Assembly: GCF_004210375.1 (NCBI RefSeq)
Contig: NC_134825.1
Span: 41,472,348 to 41,536,347, forward strand
From: Tachypleus tridentatus
Lineage: Eukaryota > Arthropoda > Merostomata > Xiphosura > Limulidae
Length of the DNA stretch: 64,000 nucleotides
Reading direction: 5' to 3'
This document shows, piece by piece, positions 1 to 12,064 of this stretch. Position 1 is the first letter of the stretch, and each line of letters begins with the position of its first letter. The notes below the pieces were generated by a model, which saw only the letters and a list, made by a program, of their open reading frames with translations, was not told the DNA's origin and did no database searches. A program made the position numbers and the translations under genes.

Positions 1-740
1 GGAAGGTCCAAACTATCGGCATACTTCTTTGCCAGATAGGTTATAATTTGAGTTGGAAACTGAACCAAAATAATAGCGAATACCAATAGCGTCAATGGTT
101 TCGATTGGAACCTTCTGTTTATGGTTTATATGACATTTCCGAGAAACAGGAGTGGTATTTACATCAAGGTCGTCCTGAACATCTCAACATCATTCAGAAC
201 AGGAGATTCAATCACATCATCAGTATCATTCTTGAATTAATTAGCATCATTACAATCTTGAAATTTAATTTATTCTCATCAAAATCATTGTTTTTTTCTT
301 GTTCAATGTGTTCACTTACAATTGGTTGCTTTCCCCCACGTTTACAGTGTAACTCTGTATTTTGATTATTAAAAAGCACCAAATCATCCACAAAGACTGC
401 ATTTAGAATGCTTGCATTTACAAGTTTCCCCATAACTAACACTTTATATCGATGCTTTAGTGCTTTTAGCTGTGCGATAGAGATTTGTTGCCTCTCTAAA
501 TAATATGCGAAACGCATCCTTCATGACCAGTCAAAACTTTAATACATTTTCAAAACAGTTCAACAAATGCCGCAATGGAGTGTTGTTAGTTTTTTTCGTC
601 ACAAAAAAAAAAAAATAAAACCATTTTCCTGGCTCGTGATGTGCGTTTTAAAATTAATAACTTCTAAACTTGCGACAGAACCAAGGAGATCGTTAAAATT
701 TAATTTATTCCATAGAATACTGGTATGACACACCAACGGA
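1..740. other. no supported gene
   Basis: AT-rich. A 101-codon minus frame (212-517) shows no family. A poly-A tract lies at about 603-617. Confidence 0.6.
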
Positions 741-742
741 AC

Positions 743-866
743 CCCAGTGGCTCAGCGGTATGTCTGCGGACTTACAATGCTAAAAACCGGGTTTCAATAC
801 CCGTGGTGGGCAGAGCACAGATAGCCCATTGTGTAGCTTTGTGCTTAATTCAAAACAACAACACAC
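743..866 (+). mobile_element. SINE-C copy
   Basis: tRNA-like head (CCCAGTGGCTCAGCGGTATG, B-box-like GGGTTTCAATACCCG) joined to a tail GTGTAGCTTTGTGCTTAATT and CAAAACAACAACA. The tail is related to that of SINE-A. Confidence 0.8.
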
Positions 867-920
867 GAACGAAACAATCATTTTAACAACGATCGAAAAT
901 TATAATAATAAAAGTTACAG

Positions 921-1193
921 CTTTTACAGTAAGAAAGAATATTTTTAAAACAAGCACAATGTTTCGATTACTGGTGAAATGGTTTCCCGCTGGAATAGCG
1001 GTAAGTCTTCGAATTTACAACGCTCAACTCAGGGGCTCGATTCCCCTCGGTTGAGAGAACAACTAGCTCTATGTGGTTTTACTATATGAAAAACACACAC
1101 ACTGGTGAAATAATTCTCAAGTATACAAAAACTATAGCACCAGTGATCGAAACGTTGTACTTGTTTCAAAAATATTCTTTCTTACTGTAAAGG
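921..1193. mobile_element. inverted-repeat element split by a SINE
   Basis: Arms of about 56 bp: 921-976 (CTTTTACAGTAAGAAAGAAT and on) and 1138-1193 (inverse, ending ATTCTTTCTTACTGTAAAGG). About four mismatches. The SINE-B at 982-1100 lies between the arms. Superfamily unknown. Confidence 0.85.
982..1100 (+). mobile_element. SINE-B copy with 11-bp target duplication
   Basis: tRNA-like head with GCGGTAAGTCTTCGAATTTA and the B-box-like GGGGCTCGATTCCCC, then the tail GTGGTTTTACTATATGAAAA and (AC)n. ACTGGTGAAAT occurs at 970-980 and 1101-1111, the target-site duplication. Confidence 0.87.
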
Positions 1194-1313
1194 TTGTAAG
1201 ATTTAAAAATTCGTAACGAATTAATTAGCAAAGAAGCTCAAAACAAAAGTATTAGTGATTTACAACTTACTACAATAGCATAAAAGCCTTTAATAAAGAC
1301 TTATTCTGATTCA

Positions 1314-1414
1314 TGTGGGTTGTGATGACTAGCTGCCTTCCCTCTAGTCTTACACTGCAAAATTAGGGACAACTAACACAGATAGCCTTCGTGTAGCTTT
1401 GCGGAAAATTCAAG
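1314..1414 (+). mobile_element. SINE-A 3' fragment
   Basis: GTGATGACTAGCTGCCTTCC, CTCTAGTCTTACACTGC and TAGCTTTGCGGAAAATTCAA match the 3' half of SINE-A. The 5' head is missing. Confidence 0.85.
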
Positions 1415-2068
1415 AGAAAATTTTGCTTTCACACACTCTGCACGATCACAAAGTGACGCGCCAAATTCACAAAATATAGTTCTATAACTTTATTCTTTTG
1501 TTCTGTGGATTCTTTTAAATAAGATAGTGAAAAAAAGTTCAATCTACATTATGATAAATTTGTTTGTTTCTTCTGTAACGTTTCTATAAGATGTCTTAAA
1601 TTGTAAATTATTCTAACTTGTAACTTTACAAAAGATGTTCAAACGGAAAATTGTTCGCGTAAGAATATATAGATAACTAATTCTGATCCAAATACATTTT
1701 TCTCCTATTTAGTAGTTTTCCTAATTACATGGAACCTAACTTTTATCCTTGCCATCTACTGGTTCCTGTTCTGTTTCAGAGCTAAATTGATTTGGCATAC
1801 TCTCGTATCATTTCGTATTACATTCATCACTATCTTTTAAGGTTTTCCTTCCACTTTTACTTTTTTCATTCTTTTAAACAACATATTCCTCTTGTCTTCT
1901 TTGTAAAATGTAGTTATCTTCAACCTCTTTCTTTAAGTTTTGTGTCGTCTTTCTTTGATACCCCTGTTACCCACCTCACCATCTGCTCCTCATTTCTTAA
2001 ACTCCAACATTAATCGCCTTATAATTTTTTTCTGTCTCTATTCACATGTGACTGTAAGACATCACTCT

Positions 2069-2209
2069 TAGTGGCAGATTTAATATTGTGTGGGCCCATA
2101 AGCGAATAATTCTTGTGGACTCTACAACCCATGTAATTTTACATTGAATAAAATTATCAATGGGTGCTGGGGCTGAGCCCCCTCTAGCCCCTACTTAAAT
2201 ACGCCACTG
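2069..2209. mobile_element. about 141-bp hAT-like nonautonomous element
   Basis: Ends TAGTGGCAGATTTA (left) and, inverted from the right, CAGTGGCGTATTTA. TCACTCT flanks it on both sides (2062-2068, 2210-2216), a 7- to 8-bp target duplication as expected for hAT elements. No coding sequence. Confidence 0.75.
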
Positions 2210-2610
2210 TCACTCTAACGACTTCTCCCCATGTCATCTATGCTTTATGTATACTTTCCTTGACCTCTTTACTCAGTATTCCATATTTTACACATTTGTT
2301 CTGAAATATTTAAACGCCCTCCCTTTCTTTAACTCTTCGCCATAGTGAAGCACCTTGCCATTCTCTCTATCTTCTCCTCTCTTTGGATTTTGTTATCTTG
2401 TAGTCTGTTTTCTCCTACTTACATTCGGACTATATTTCTATAAACATTATATTCACCATTCTATTTCCACTTTACTTCACTTTTGTTTTCTTTACAAAAT
2501 GCAAAATGTACTGCAAATAATATATATCATTGCATTTGTCTTTGTATGTTTTGTCAAGCACTGTTATGAAAGTGAGAAGTGTGATTTTGATCACTGATAG
2601 ACTCTAACTT

Positions 2611-3950
2611 TCAGTGGAAATTTCTCTGTCTCCAATCACAGTTTTTTCCAAATGCTTCTGTTACTTCCCATACGTTATGTATGAGGTTCACATGCATTCG
2701 TGGGACATTCTTTTTTCTTGCGCACTGCAGTATCATCTCTCTTGGCCCTCTGTCATTAACCTTTTCCAGGTCGATGAATATCATGTACAAGTCTTTTCCT
2801 TCCTCCACATACTCCTTTATCAATCTTCTCAATAGAAATATAACATCTATTGTTAATCTAACAAACATAAAACTAAAATTTTCTGTCTTTTCTCAGTCTC
2901 TGATCTGTAATTCTCTCCTATATCTTCATTGTGTGACACAAAATACTGTACATTGATAGTTGCTGCAGACATTCCTTTGTTGCCTTTCCATTCTATAAAT
3001 ACAATACTGAAAAGTCTACATATCATCTAACTGTTTAGCTTTCGTTGCTTCTTAAATGCTCCAATGAGTATATATATATATATATGTATGTCGTCTGAGC
3101 TGATTGCTTTCCCTTTTTCTCTAACTCTTTAACTATTTCCTCATATGTGTCATAGACTCTAGCGTTCATATTTTTCCGATTTACACTCTTCATCTAATAA
3201 GTGTTTCAAGTATAATCCCCATTTAATTTTGGTATCTATCATCTTTACAATAACAATGACATTATTATCCTTAATAAATTCGCACCATACATATCCCTCG
3301 TTTTCCTTCACTTGTTTTGGCTAATCTGCACATAATTTTATTCTTCCTCTATTCTTCCCTTCAAATTTTTCATGAAGCTTTACATATGTTCTCTGTTTGG
3401 TAATATAACCTTATATATTTCTTTTTTCAATACTACGTATCAATCCAGATTTCACTGGTTCACTGCCGTCTCTTAAATTTTTTCTTCTCTTTTACATTAG
3501 TCTGCACTTACTTATTCCACCACTCTGGAAATAGTTTCTCTCTTTGATCACCAAGTATAACATATATTTTAACAACCTCTTCCCATATATCATTCACATT
3601 TTTATCCCATTAAATATGCCTGCACTCCATCACCATCCTTTCTAAGAACTCCTTTGATGCATTTCTTTCTTTAAACTTCTCCACCTTATTTTGATGGTAC
3701 ACTGTTTAAACCACTATTCTGCCTTTCCCTTTCATTTCGTAATTTATCACTAAAACCCGATGGTGTAGTTTAAGGCTTTGCTTAATATTGCTTAGTAATC
3801 TGCAACTTCCCATCTCGTCACTTCCTCTCTCCTAATTAACAAATAATCTGTTTGACTCCTTACATTTTCATTTCTGTATGTCTTCAGATTTTCTTCCTTT
3901 TTATGACAAATTGTATTGGCTACAGCGACATCACGTGCCTAAACCAATAT
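2611..3950 (-). mobile_element. RTE-type LINE relic (endonuclease end to RT start)
   Basis: Minus-strand reading, in broken frames: ARDVAVANTICHKKEENLKT then YRNENVRSQTDYLLIRREEV (about 3940-3820, endonuclease C-terminal part), a linker with IKDNNVIVIVKM and WGLYLKHLLDEE (about 3260-3180), and the RT start LIKEYVEEGKDLYMIFIDLE (about 2820-2750) followed by REMILQCARKKNVP. This is the pattern of RTE/craniofacial-development-protein-2-like elements. The RT catalytic FADD block is not recognisable, so the copy is truncated. Confidence 0.82.
3068..3085. repeat. (TA)n microsatellite
   Basis: ATATATATATATATATAT tract. Comparable tracts occur at 7765-7785, 23726-23745, 41885-41907, 44970-44990 and 50775-50798. 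Confidence 0.9.
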
Positions 3951-4049
3951 AATCTGCAATGTATTGTTCGGATCCTCTCTAAACTCACTTTTTATTACTG
4001 TATTTTACTCATGAAGCAGAGATACATATTTTATTGGGTATGCCATATT

Positions 4050-4450
4050 AATCGGTGGCTGGATGCCATGAGATCTGCTTGGGTCTTCACCAAGTTTTTA
4101 GCTTCAGCTACCTGTCCTGTGAGCATCAGGTTTATCCTTATAACTGACGGAAGGTATTTTCATCAACCTATGTTTACCTGGTTTTAATGTTTCTAGACCT
4201 GTGCCAATTTGACCTGTCATTTTTATTTGTAATGACACTTGATAAATTGAGTCTGCTTCAATGTAGACCAGTTTGTGATAACCATAGGTGACTTGGAAAG
4301 GAGTTCTATACTAGGTCTCTTCTGGAAAGCCTCTCATGGTTGCTTTACTGGTGGTTCCTCAGACGCTATGGTGCTTGTTCTTTTTCAGCAAGTCCACCCC
4401 TTTAACTAGGGATAAACTTTATTTTGTCTATCACCAGACTGATGAAGTGA
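4050..4450 (-). other. possible coding relic, unidentified
   Basis: The minus strand gives two overlapping open stretches in different frames: PFQVTYGYHKLVYIEADSIY, and further on VIRINLMLTGQVAEAKNLVK. No family recognised. It lies just upstream (in the minus sense) of the RTE relic and could be unrelated transposon sequence. Confidence 0.25.
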
Positions 4451-4601
4451 ATTATTAGTTACTTTGAACAGATCAAAAAACTTAAAATCTATATCAGCAA
4501 TAGGGTTCTGTACAACTAGTTATTCGAGGTATCAGAGACAGATTAGGTGGTTGTCTCAAATCATAGTAGTACTGTAACATATAATCTTCTTCGCTGAATT
4601 C

Positions 4602-4714
4602 CCTGCTGGCACAGCAGTAAGTCTACGGATTTACAACGCTAAAATCAGGGGTTCGATTCCCCTCGCTGGACTCACCAGATAGCCCGATGTGGCTTTGTTA
4701 TAAGAAAGCACACA
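4602..4714 (+). mobile_element. SINE-B copy
   Basis: Contains GCACAGCAGTAAGTCTACGG, the B-box-like GGGGTTCGATTCCCC, then AGCCCGATGTGGCTTTGTTA and an AC-rich end followed by a T-run. Confidence 0.87.
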
Positions 4715-5136
4715 CTTTTTTTTTTTTTTTTTAGGGAGGCAGACAAGGAAAGACCGATGAAGAAAAGTCTGCCAATTTTGATGATCGGTCAAGGTTCTAT
4801 TTGCCAAGTTCCTAATTATTATGAGTAGGATAAACTAGTAGATCAGCAGTTCAAATAATCATTTAATTAAAAAATCAAAAAGTGAAAGTTAGTGGCATTT
4901 TTTTGCTTTCTGAGCTTTGAAGAGGCGGTATGCAGTAAAATGTCTCCAGAATGTCATGTTGTAACCGGTCGATTATTACATTGTTGGAATATTTTGTTGG
5001 TTGAAAAATCCACGGTTGAAAATTCATTACAAATCTTTCTTTTTTAATTATAAAGCGAAATCTGGTAGTGATATGTTGATAGGATGTCTTGCGTTAATCG
5101 TTCGATCGCTTTCTGTTGTAACAGAATCTTGGCAGA

Positions 5137-5242
5137 GTGTGTGTTTTTCTTATAGCTAAACTAGCTATTCTTGTACACCAAGGGGAATCAAACCTTTGAT
5201 TTTATTGTTGTAAATCTACAGACTTACCGCTGTCCCAGCGAG
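5137..5242 (-). mobile_element. SINE-B copy
   Basis: Inverse orientation: GTGTGTTTTTCTTATAGC at the left, then AGGGGAATCAAACC and GTAAATCTACAGACTTACCG at the right. Partly shortened. Confidence 0.8.
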
Positions 5243-5679
5243 TGATAAATCTCGGCAAACCAGTCGAAATTCTAGATACACAGCGAGGTCAACCGAAGTT
5301 ATTAGATTAAAGTTCTAGAGAAAGTTAAAGTTCGATTAAACTCTTAATGATGACTAGTGATTTTGGTAGAAAAGAAAAGGTAGTTCAAGATTTTTAAAAA
5401 AAACCTCATCGGTGCTTTATAGCTGATTAAACCTTCAGCTCAGTTTGTAGAGTATACTTGCCTGATTTGTGAGACGGAAAGGATTTGGCATTGAAATATC
5501 TTGACAGAAGCTATTGGTTTCAAGACAGCCGAAAGTTCATATGCATATATCCAGCAGAAGCTAATATAAAGTACATATTGATGTATAAATATCATACATA
5601 AATCTAAATATAAATTGATTCACGAAATTTTACAGCTCAGGGTAAGTGAAGTGGTGTTTAACAAAGAATAAAAGAGATC

Positions 5680-5980
5680 ATGTCTCAGGCTCTATACGAA
5701 CGTTATCTTTCCCGTAAGATGAACTTGGTCATTGTGGATGAAGTGAAATCAGTCATTCCTACAGCTGATTTTTCCGCAGCATTGGAAACGAGCTATGTCT
5801 TTCTCAGTAGTTCATATGTACCTGCCAAGTGAATCAAATACCAAAAAGACATATCCGGCTAACAAATCAGTTGAGCTAAAAATTTACTTTGACGCTAGCT
5901 GGGAAAGCCAGATCAGAGTCACTAAGGCAATGGAAATGTAATTTGACTGCTTCGTCAAGACATCAAGAAGTGAAGAGTAG
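5680..5980 (+). pseudogene. hAT/ZMYM1-like coding relic (copy A)
   Basis: ATG at 5680 reads SQALYERYLSRKMNLVIVDE, then VKSVIPTADFSAALE, and stops at 5830. After a frame change it continues with KSVELKIYFDASWESQIRVT and KAMEM, then an in-frame TAA at 5939. The W(E/S)-xx-R/I-xxx-KA pattern resembles the block before the dimerisation domain of hAT/ZMYM1-type proteins (RWESRI..VKA). Moderate confidence; no catalytic block is visible. Confidence 0.45.
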
Positions 5981-6038
5981 TTATCGGGGAAGGCGGAAGA
6001 TCATCATGATGGCCGATTACTACTGGTCGTTGAAATGA
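5955..6038 (+). pseudogene. 28-codon relic of the same transposase-like C-terminus (copy A)
   Basis: Reads SRHQEVKSSYRG then R (W in copy B) and KIIMMADYYWSLK before TGA. It aligns with HQDLKTMEERYHGRW and MMADYCWSIKRE of the protein at 59053-60782, with a two- to three-residue deletion. The two are clearly diverged, so this is an older member of the family. Confidence 0.65.
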
Positions 6039-6049
6039 GATGTTTAAAA

Positions 6050-9000
6050 TACAATACATACAAGAACAATAACAATACAGTTTATGAGACTAAAAGATAT
6101 AATTTCATTAAAAATCTTAACAAATGAGGATGCATATTTTACACCAATTTTGACCCTTTTCTTTAGATTGTTTATATTTTTGGGTACAAACGTAATTACA
6201 AAAAAAAAATTTTATTGTGTTGAACGAAATAATAATTTGATCTGAGTACGTTTGTTTTCTTTTCTTCCCGATTCACAAATCTCCTTATATGACAGAAATA
6301 CATCGGAATTATTTTCAAATCCTGCATAGCTGAATTATGGAAAATTGCTGTGTGCTTGAACTTTATAAATGTTACAAATATTCAGTGAAATATAAAATAT
6401 TTCTTAACTCGTTTCACTTTGTTCGTGGTATTATTCTTTAATGAAATGCTTTATTTTCCTTTGTTGGCTTATAGTATGTTGCTGCTCATGGAGAAATCTG
6501 GTGAACACACTGTGTTAACCTACTTTTGCTAGAGCGATGCTGGCTTTATAAACTGCTTCTTGCAAGTCATTTGAACATGTGTATGAGTATATTTAATTTT
6601 TAACATAGTAACGAGTTTTGATTATGTGTTTTATTATATTGCGTATTACACTTTATCACAGTCTCCGATTTATTATGTTCTATGTCACGGTTTCAAATAG
6701 TCGGAAATTATTATTTGAATTTAAGATTAATTGAATGTCAATGTGTATCAAATTTATGATATTTGCCAACAAAACCGATACACACAATTGTCTTTTTCAA
6801 TACAAATTTATTATATACACAATTCACACAATTTTGATACTTATGTTACAGAATCTACAAAGTCTCCGATGAGTCTCCGATTTATGCAAAGTTATGCAAA
6901 TACAACAAACAGGAAAGTAACTCTTATTATTATACAATAAATTACATCTCATTAAACTTATACATGTAAATATAAAAAGTTATTAATATTCTTTTTCACT
7001 GGAATCTTTTTTTTTTCATAACATATAGAGAGAACTACTTCTAAGATGAACTGTACAAATTATAGTGAAAACAAGTGTTTCTATCAACAGTGAATGCATT
7101 AAAATTTAAAGTATCTAAAAACGATCTCCAACAAAACCGAGTTCTATAATGTCAGAAATTTTATCATTGGAACATTACTTACTATTCAGTTGAAACACTT
7201 CTCCCAGTTACAAATCAACTAAAGTAAATTGGAATGAATGGATTTAAATGTAGCTAAAAATTTTTACAGGTGAAAATAATTACATTGGCCACGAAGACAA
7301 ATATTATTCTATTTTTTCACTAGTAAAAGCTGAAACTGTATGGAATTTATGGATATTACAAAATAAACAATATTTAATTTTGAGGCAGTATCTTAAATTA
7401 AAGTTCTCACACTGTTAAATGAACAGACAAACATAACAATGAACTTTCACAATTACTGTTATTGTTTTTTATTGTGTTTCATTAGGATGTTAGGTTCAAT
7501 GAAGAAGAAAATACCTCAATAAAATAATAGTAATTTATAACATACCTTAAAAGTTAAGGAGCAGCGTATAGTTTATCTGCATTCACTTCCAGAAAGTCTC
7601 TAAAGATTGGAGACAAACGAATTTTGATCTCTGGTTTTCCGTTTGTTGTAATGAGGAGATGTAACTGAAAAAAAGGATGTAACTGAATGAATAATTCAAT
7701 AACTCAACTGCTTAAAATAATTCTTATACTAAAAAAAATATGTATATATAATGAAATATATATGGGTATATATATATATATGTATAACATTAAAAGTTCA
7801 CATGGTAATGATGACTTTTTACGGAGTTTCCCAATTTACCCTTTTATATCGAAATATCCAATAATTTATACCACTTTCTGAACTATGGTACTATTTTTAT
7901 TGGGGCTTGTTATTTTTTAATGCAAAGTTTTGTTGATATAAAATGTACTAGCTGTATTTGGATGAGATGAATTACAATACCCATTTGTAACTAATTTTTT
8001 CCTTGATATATCAGAAAATAGCAATGTTAAACAATTGAATTTTCTAATGTTAAACAATTGAATATTTTGAAAGTTAAATCCTATTTATCCATTGCATCAC
8101 ATATAGTGTAATAATGTTATGAAAAAAGTAATTGCAGTGAAAAATGATATATATACATTTGCAGTTTTTAATAATTAAGTCATTATAATAAGAAAATAAA
8201 TCCATTCATAACATTCAGTTTGGACCTTTATATTTCTTATGCATATTAACATGTTTACATCCCTAGAGTTTTTTTTTATTCTTATACAGAAGACAAAAGT
8301 GAAATATTGTCGAAGTTGGGAGAATTATGAAGAATGTGCCACACTTGAGTAGCCTGACATTAATAAACCATTGCTTTGAATTTTAGCAGGATAATGATAC
8401 AGAACTTTGTGTCCTGCTGAGTAAAGTAATTTGAAGAAGATAGTAAGGATTTGTTATGTGAAATTTACAAAATAATCAGCTTAACGTCATGTAATCATTC
8501 AACAGAAAAGTTTTTAAAAATTAATGAACCTACAAGAAGAATTTTAAAAACATGTCAACACACAGATTTAGAAAAATAAGTAATTGATTAATGAAGTGAC
8601 ATAGTTAAGGTAAATTAATACCTGCTAATTAATTATAGATTAGTACTGTGTTCCAAAAATAAAGTTTTATAACGAATATTTTATTACTGAGTACAAATTT
8701 AGCTTTAAATTACAATATCATTCTTTTGCAACCTTCTACAAAATTTCAAGGGTTCATACCTTGGACTCACACTTCTGTCCAACACAAATACAGAACCTCA
8801 AACCTGAATTCAAATATTAATAAGTGTAATTACCCTATTCAATTTACCATACTTTTCTTTAAGTTTAAACGAAATAAAGCTGCTGAGGTACATATTATTT
8901 TTAAACTTCCACATAACGAATTTTTATTTCTTGGTATATTTGTTCTTAGGATCTTTCACATAAACATCTTTTACAATATTTTTTGCACACTTGTAAAGGA

Positions 9001-9390
9001 ATGCAGTCATTAATATTACAACTATGAAGTAATAATTCTGACTCAATGATATATATTAAAAGAGCAACTGTAAGTAAATTCAATGCTCAGACACCAGTGA
9101 TGAAAACAAAGAGAAGCTTATCAATTATATAATCACAAGACTGTGACAAATAAACAAAAACTTGTATTCAATCCTCTACATTACACCATTAAAGTTATGA
9201 ATAACCTTGGGGTTACACATTTTAACTTGAAACATAAATCATTACAAAATATGCCTTTGCGCTACACAGGTGAAAGAGACAAAGTAAATATTAATACTTT
9301 TGTAACATTATTGATATCACAAGAAAACAGACTGGATATTTCTTACGATGTTTATAACTAAATCATTCCTGACGAAAAAAAATGTAGGTT
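6050..9390. other. no gene seen; copy A counterpart of 47820-52375
   Basis: Very AT-rich. Frames here are short and differ between the two copies. The join at 6862-6900 marks where copy A lacks 1.25 kb present in copy B. Confidence 0.65.
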
Positions 9391-9399
9391 TTTGATTCT

Positions 9400-9485
9400 G
9401 TAGCATTAAAATCCGCAGTTCGATCTTCCTCAGCAGAATCAGCATACATCCCACAGTGACTTTCCTATACGAAAGCACACACTGT
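9400..9485 (+). mobile_element. diverged SINE-B-like copy (copy A)
   Basis: TAGCATTAAAATCCGCAGTT, CGATCTTCCTCAGCAGAATC and CTATACGAAAGCACACACTG follow the SINE-B order. The same copy is at 52378-52470. Confidence 0.6.
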
Positions 9486-9639
9486 TTAAATAAAAGTTTT
9501 TATCTTCCATAAACATTAATATCACGTTGTTCAATAGAGAAAATACTGTAAAACACTCCCTGTAAATCTCAAACTTATTCCACTGTTGTAATAAGGAACT
9601 TTCCTTACAAGATTAAGTTTTCCCATTTTGTGCTACCCT

Positions 9640-11160
9640 CTATATGCGATTTTTAATAACGTATGCCACAACCATTTTGCACCCACCTATTGGAATCAAA
9701 GATTTCAACATATCTTCCATGCAAATCATAAAGCGTCATCTTTCCACCAATAGGAATACACCATCGTCACGTGACGAATCTATCTCCCTCTTATGTGTCT
9801 CTACCGAAAAGTCACTTTTTTGTGATGCTGAGGTTTAGACATTTTAATTTTTCTTCAAGTTTTGGTTGGAGTGGTTTACACCAGTGTAACTTACAATTTA
9901 TTTCAAGAAATTTCCACTTTGAGTTTGAAAGAATTTATTCACTCCTGTTTTAATATTTCACTTGATTGTTCGATCTCAAGCCTGAATTACGCAGTTAACG
10001 TTACTACTTCAGATACTTCTCATTCATACGATGCCTTACTTCAGGCCACAGGTGCATGCGACCAAGCAGGCTATTTACTTGCATTCATTCATGGGAAAAT
10101 TGAGGATTATATGGGACAACATTTGTCTGAAAGGGATTTTGATCATTTCTCCTCACCCCAACCGAGTTTCCCATGCCTTCTCACACACTTCCAGAGATTT
10201 CTGATCAACTTCTGATTCAAATTATTTCTATTGAATCCCACTCCATAGCAAGTGATGCCTGAGCAAGTATTCTTATACACAAATCCACATTGTATGCCAT
10301 GTTAATTCACATGCTATATTCATGGCTTCGCACGCTAACCTTTTATATGGGATGTTTCATAAGATTACTACAGGGTCTATGACTTCATGATATATCCTTT
10401 ATAAATAGGCCAATCCAGGACTGTATCACCTATGAACAGCCTGTGTTAAGCAGAAGGGGATGGCTGCCAATACCTGCTATACCATGATTGAATAAAAGTG
10501 AATAGTCTGCTTTTCAAAATAGGGTTTCATGATCACCCATTCAAATATCTCGAGGATTGCAATCCATACACACACACTAATGACCTCTACCTCCTGTTCC
10601 TCTTTCAAGCCACTGAAGTGTTTAACCATGAGTGTATCCTGCTGGATGGGTTCCGCATAGATGACTATAACCATTCATTTCAGAACTGGCTGGTGGTTTT
10701 CTGCTGGTCTAGAAGGTAAACCATCCTTTACCGTTAGACACATACAATAGAGTGAGATGTCTCAGTACAGATAGCTCTTTCAATTGGATACTATTACCCT
10801 GCCCTTGCACAAATGTCAGTACATTGTGAACTCGTTTTAAAGTGAAACAATCAACGTAAGTCCTCATACTGGTTTCTAGTTGTCCAGCTTTCTCCCACAA
10901 TTCTTTTTTCTGTGCTATGGGTAACAGAGGGTACATGGGAATTGTTTCTACCTCTGTTCTGGACATTATCTTGTTTTCTCTTGTGATGGTGGTATTTCTA
11001 ACCTGTACCACTCTCGTGGTCGCAGGAGTTAATTTCATGCGATGGATTGGGCTTCCCTTGGATATCAGATAACATAATCCCAGATCCATGGGCCAATGCC
11101 ACTCCTGTGTCATGCTCTGGAAGCAGTCAGTTCCACACATTCCTGATTTCATGGCTTAAA
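9640..11160. other. unassigned segment with diverged coding texture (copy A)
   Basis: Richer in G+C than its surroundings, with long partial frames on both strands (10709-11152 minus, 9862-10215 plus). No domain recognised. The counterpart is at 52610-54155. In copy B an 11-base difference near 53985 breaks the minus frame. It may be an old transposon; the family could not be named. Confidence 0.35.
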
Positions 11161-11434
11161 ATGTAGATACATCATTTACATTTGATCCTCAACCTACCCA
11201 CACGTGGATGTTGGTTACAATTGAACACCATGACATCATCCTCATTTACCAATTTTTCTTCTGTGGGATTTAATTTTGTTATTTATCTGTTTGCGATTAT
11301 TTTTCTACTCAGATGTGCTATTGGTGGAGAGATGATGCACGAAAGACATATTGGAAACTTTGATTTCAATAGAGGTGGTGCGGAATTATTGTGGCAAGCG
11401 TTATAAAAACGTTCGCATATTGAAGGATCAAAGG

Positions 11435-11718
11435 GTTTGTTTGTTTGTTTGTTTTGAACTTCGCACAAAGCGACTCGAGGGCTATCTGTGCTAGCCGTCC
11501 CTAATTTAGCAGTGTAAGACTAGAGGGAAGACAGCTAGTCATCACCACCCACAGCCAACTCTTGGGCTATTCTTTTACCAATGAATAGTGGGATTGACCG
11601 TCACATTATAACGCCCCCATGGCTGAAGAGGCGAGCATGTTTGGCGCGACGCGAATACGAACACGCGACTCTCAGATAACGAGTCGCACGCCTTAACGCG
11701 CTTGGCTATGCCGGGCCC
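11435..11718 (-). mobile_element. SINE-A copy (copy A)
   Basis: Full-length, inverse: GTTTGTTTGTTTG tail, CGAGGGCTATCTGTGCTAGC, the body GGATTGACCGTCACATTATA, then the tRNA-like head ending GCTATGCCGGGCCC. Also at 54425-54701. Confidence 0.92.
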
Positions 11719-11787
11719 TATAGAAGAACAGTGAATATAAAAAACAAATATAAAAAAAGTGTTTGTCAACAAAAATAAATTATATTA

Positions 11788-12061
11788 TTTGTTTTTGAGT
11801 TTCGTGCAACGTTACACACAGGTCATCTGCGCTAGCCGTCCCTAATTTAGCAGTGCAAGACCAGAGGGAAAGCAACTAATCATCACAATCCACCATTTAC
11901 TCTTGGTCCACTCCTTTACCAACGAATAGTGGGATTGACCGTCACATTGTAAAGCACCTGCAGTTGAAAGGGAAAGAATGTTTGGTGTGACGGGGATTGG
12001 AAACCGCGACTTTCATTATATTACGAGATGAGTGCCCTAACCATTTGACCATCCTGGGTCT
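11788..12061 (-). mobile_element. diverged SINE-A copy (copy A)
   Basis: Inverse: GTCATCTGCGCTAGCCGTCC, GGATTGACCGTCACATTGTA and a weak head ending CCTGGGTC. Older than its neighbour by divergence. Also at 54771-55042. Confidence 0.87.
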
Positions 12062-12064
12062 AAT

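Noticed and set aside
212..517. 101-codon minus-strand protein
   Set aside because: No domain, low complexity, no conserved neighbour; expected by chance in AT-rich DNA.
7687..7881. 64-codon protein conserved at 50694-50894
   Set aside because: Conservation only reflects the block duplication; the frame runs through a TA microsatellite that differs in length.
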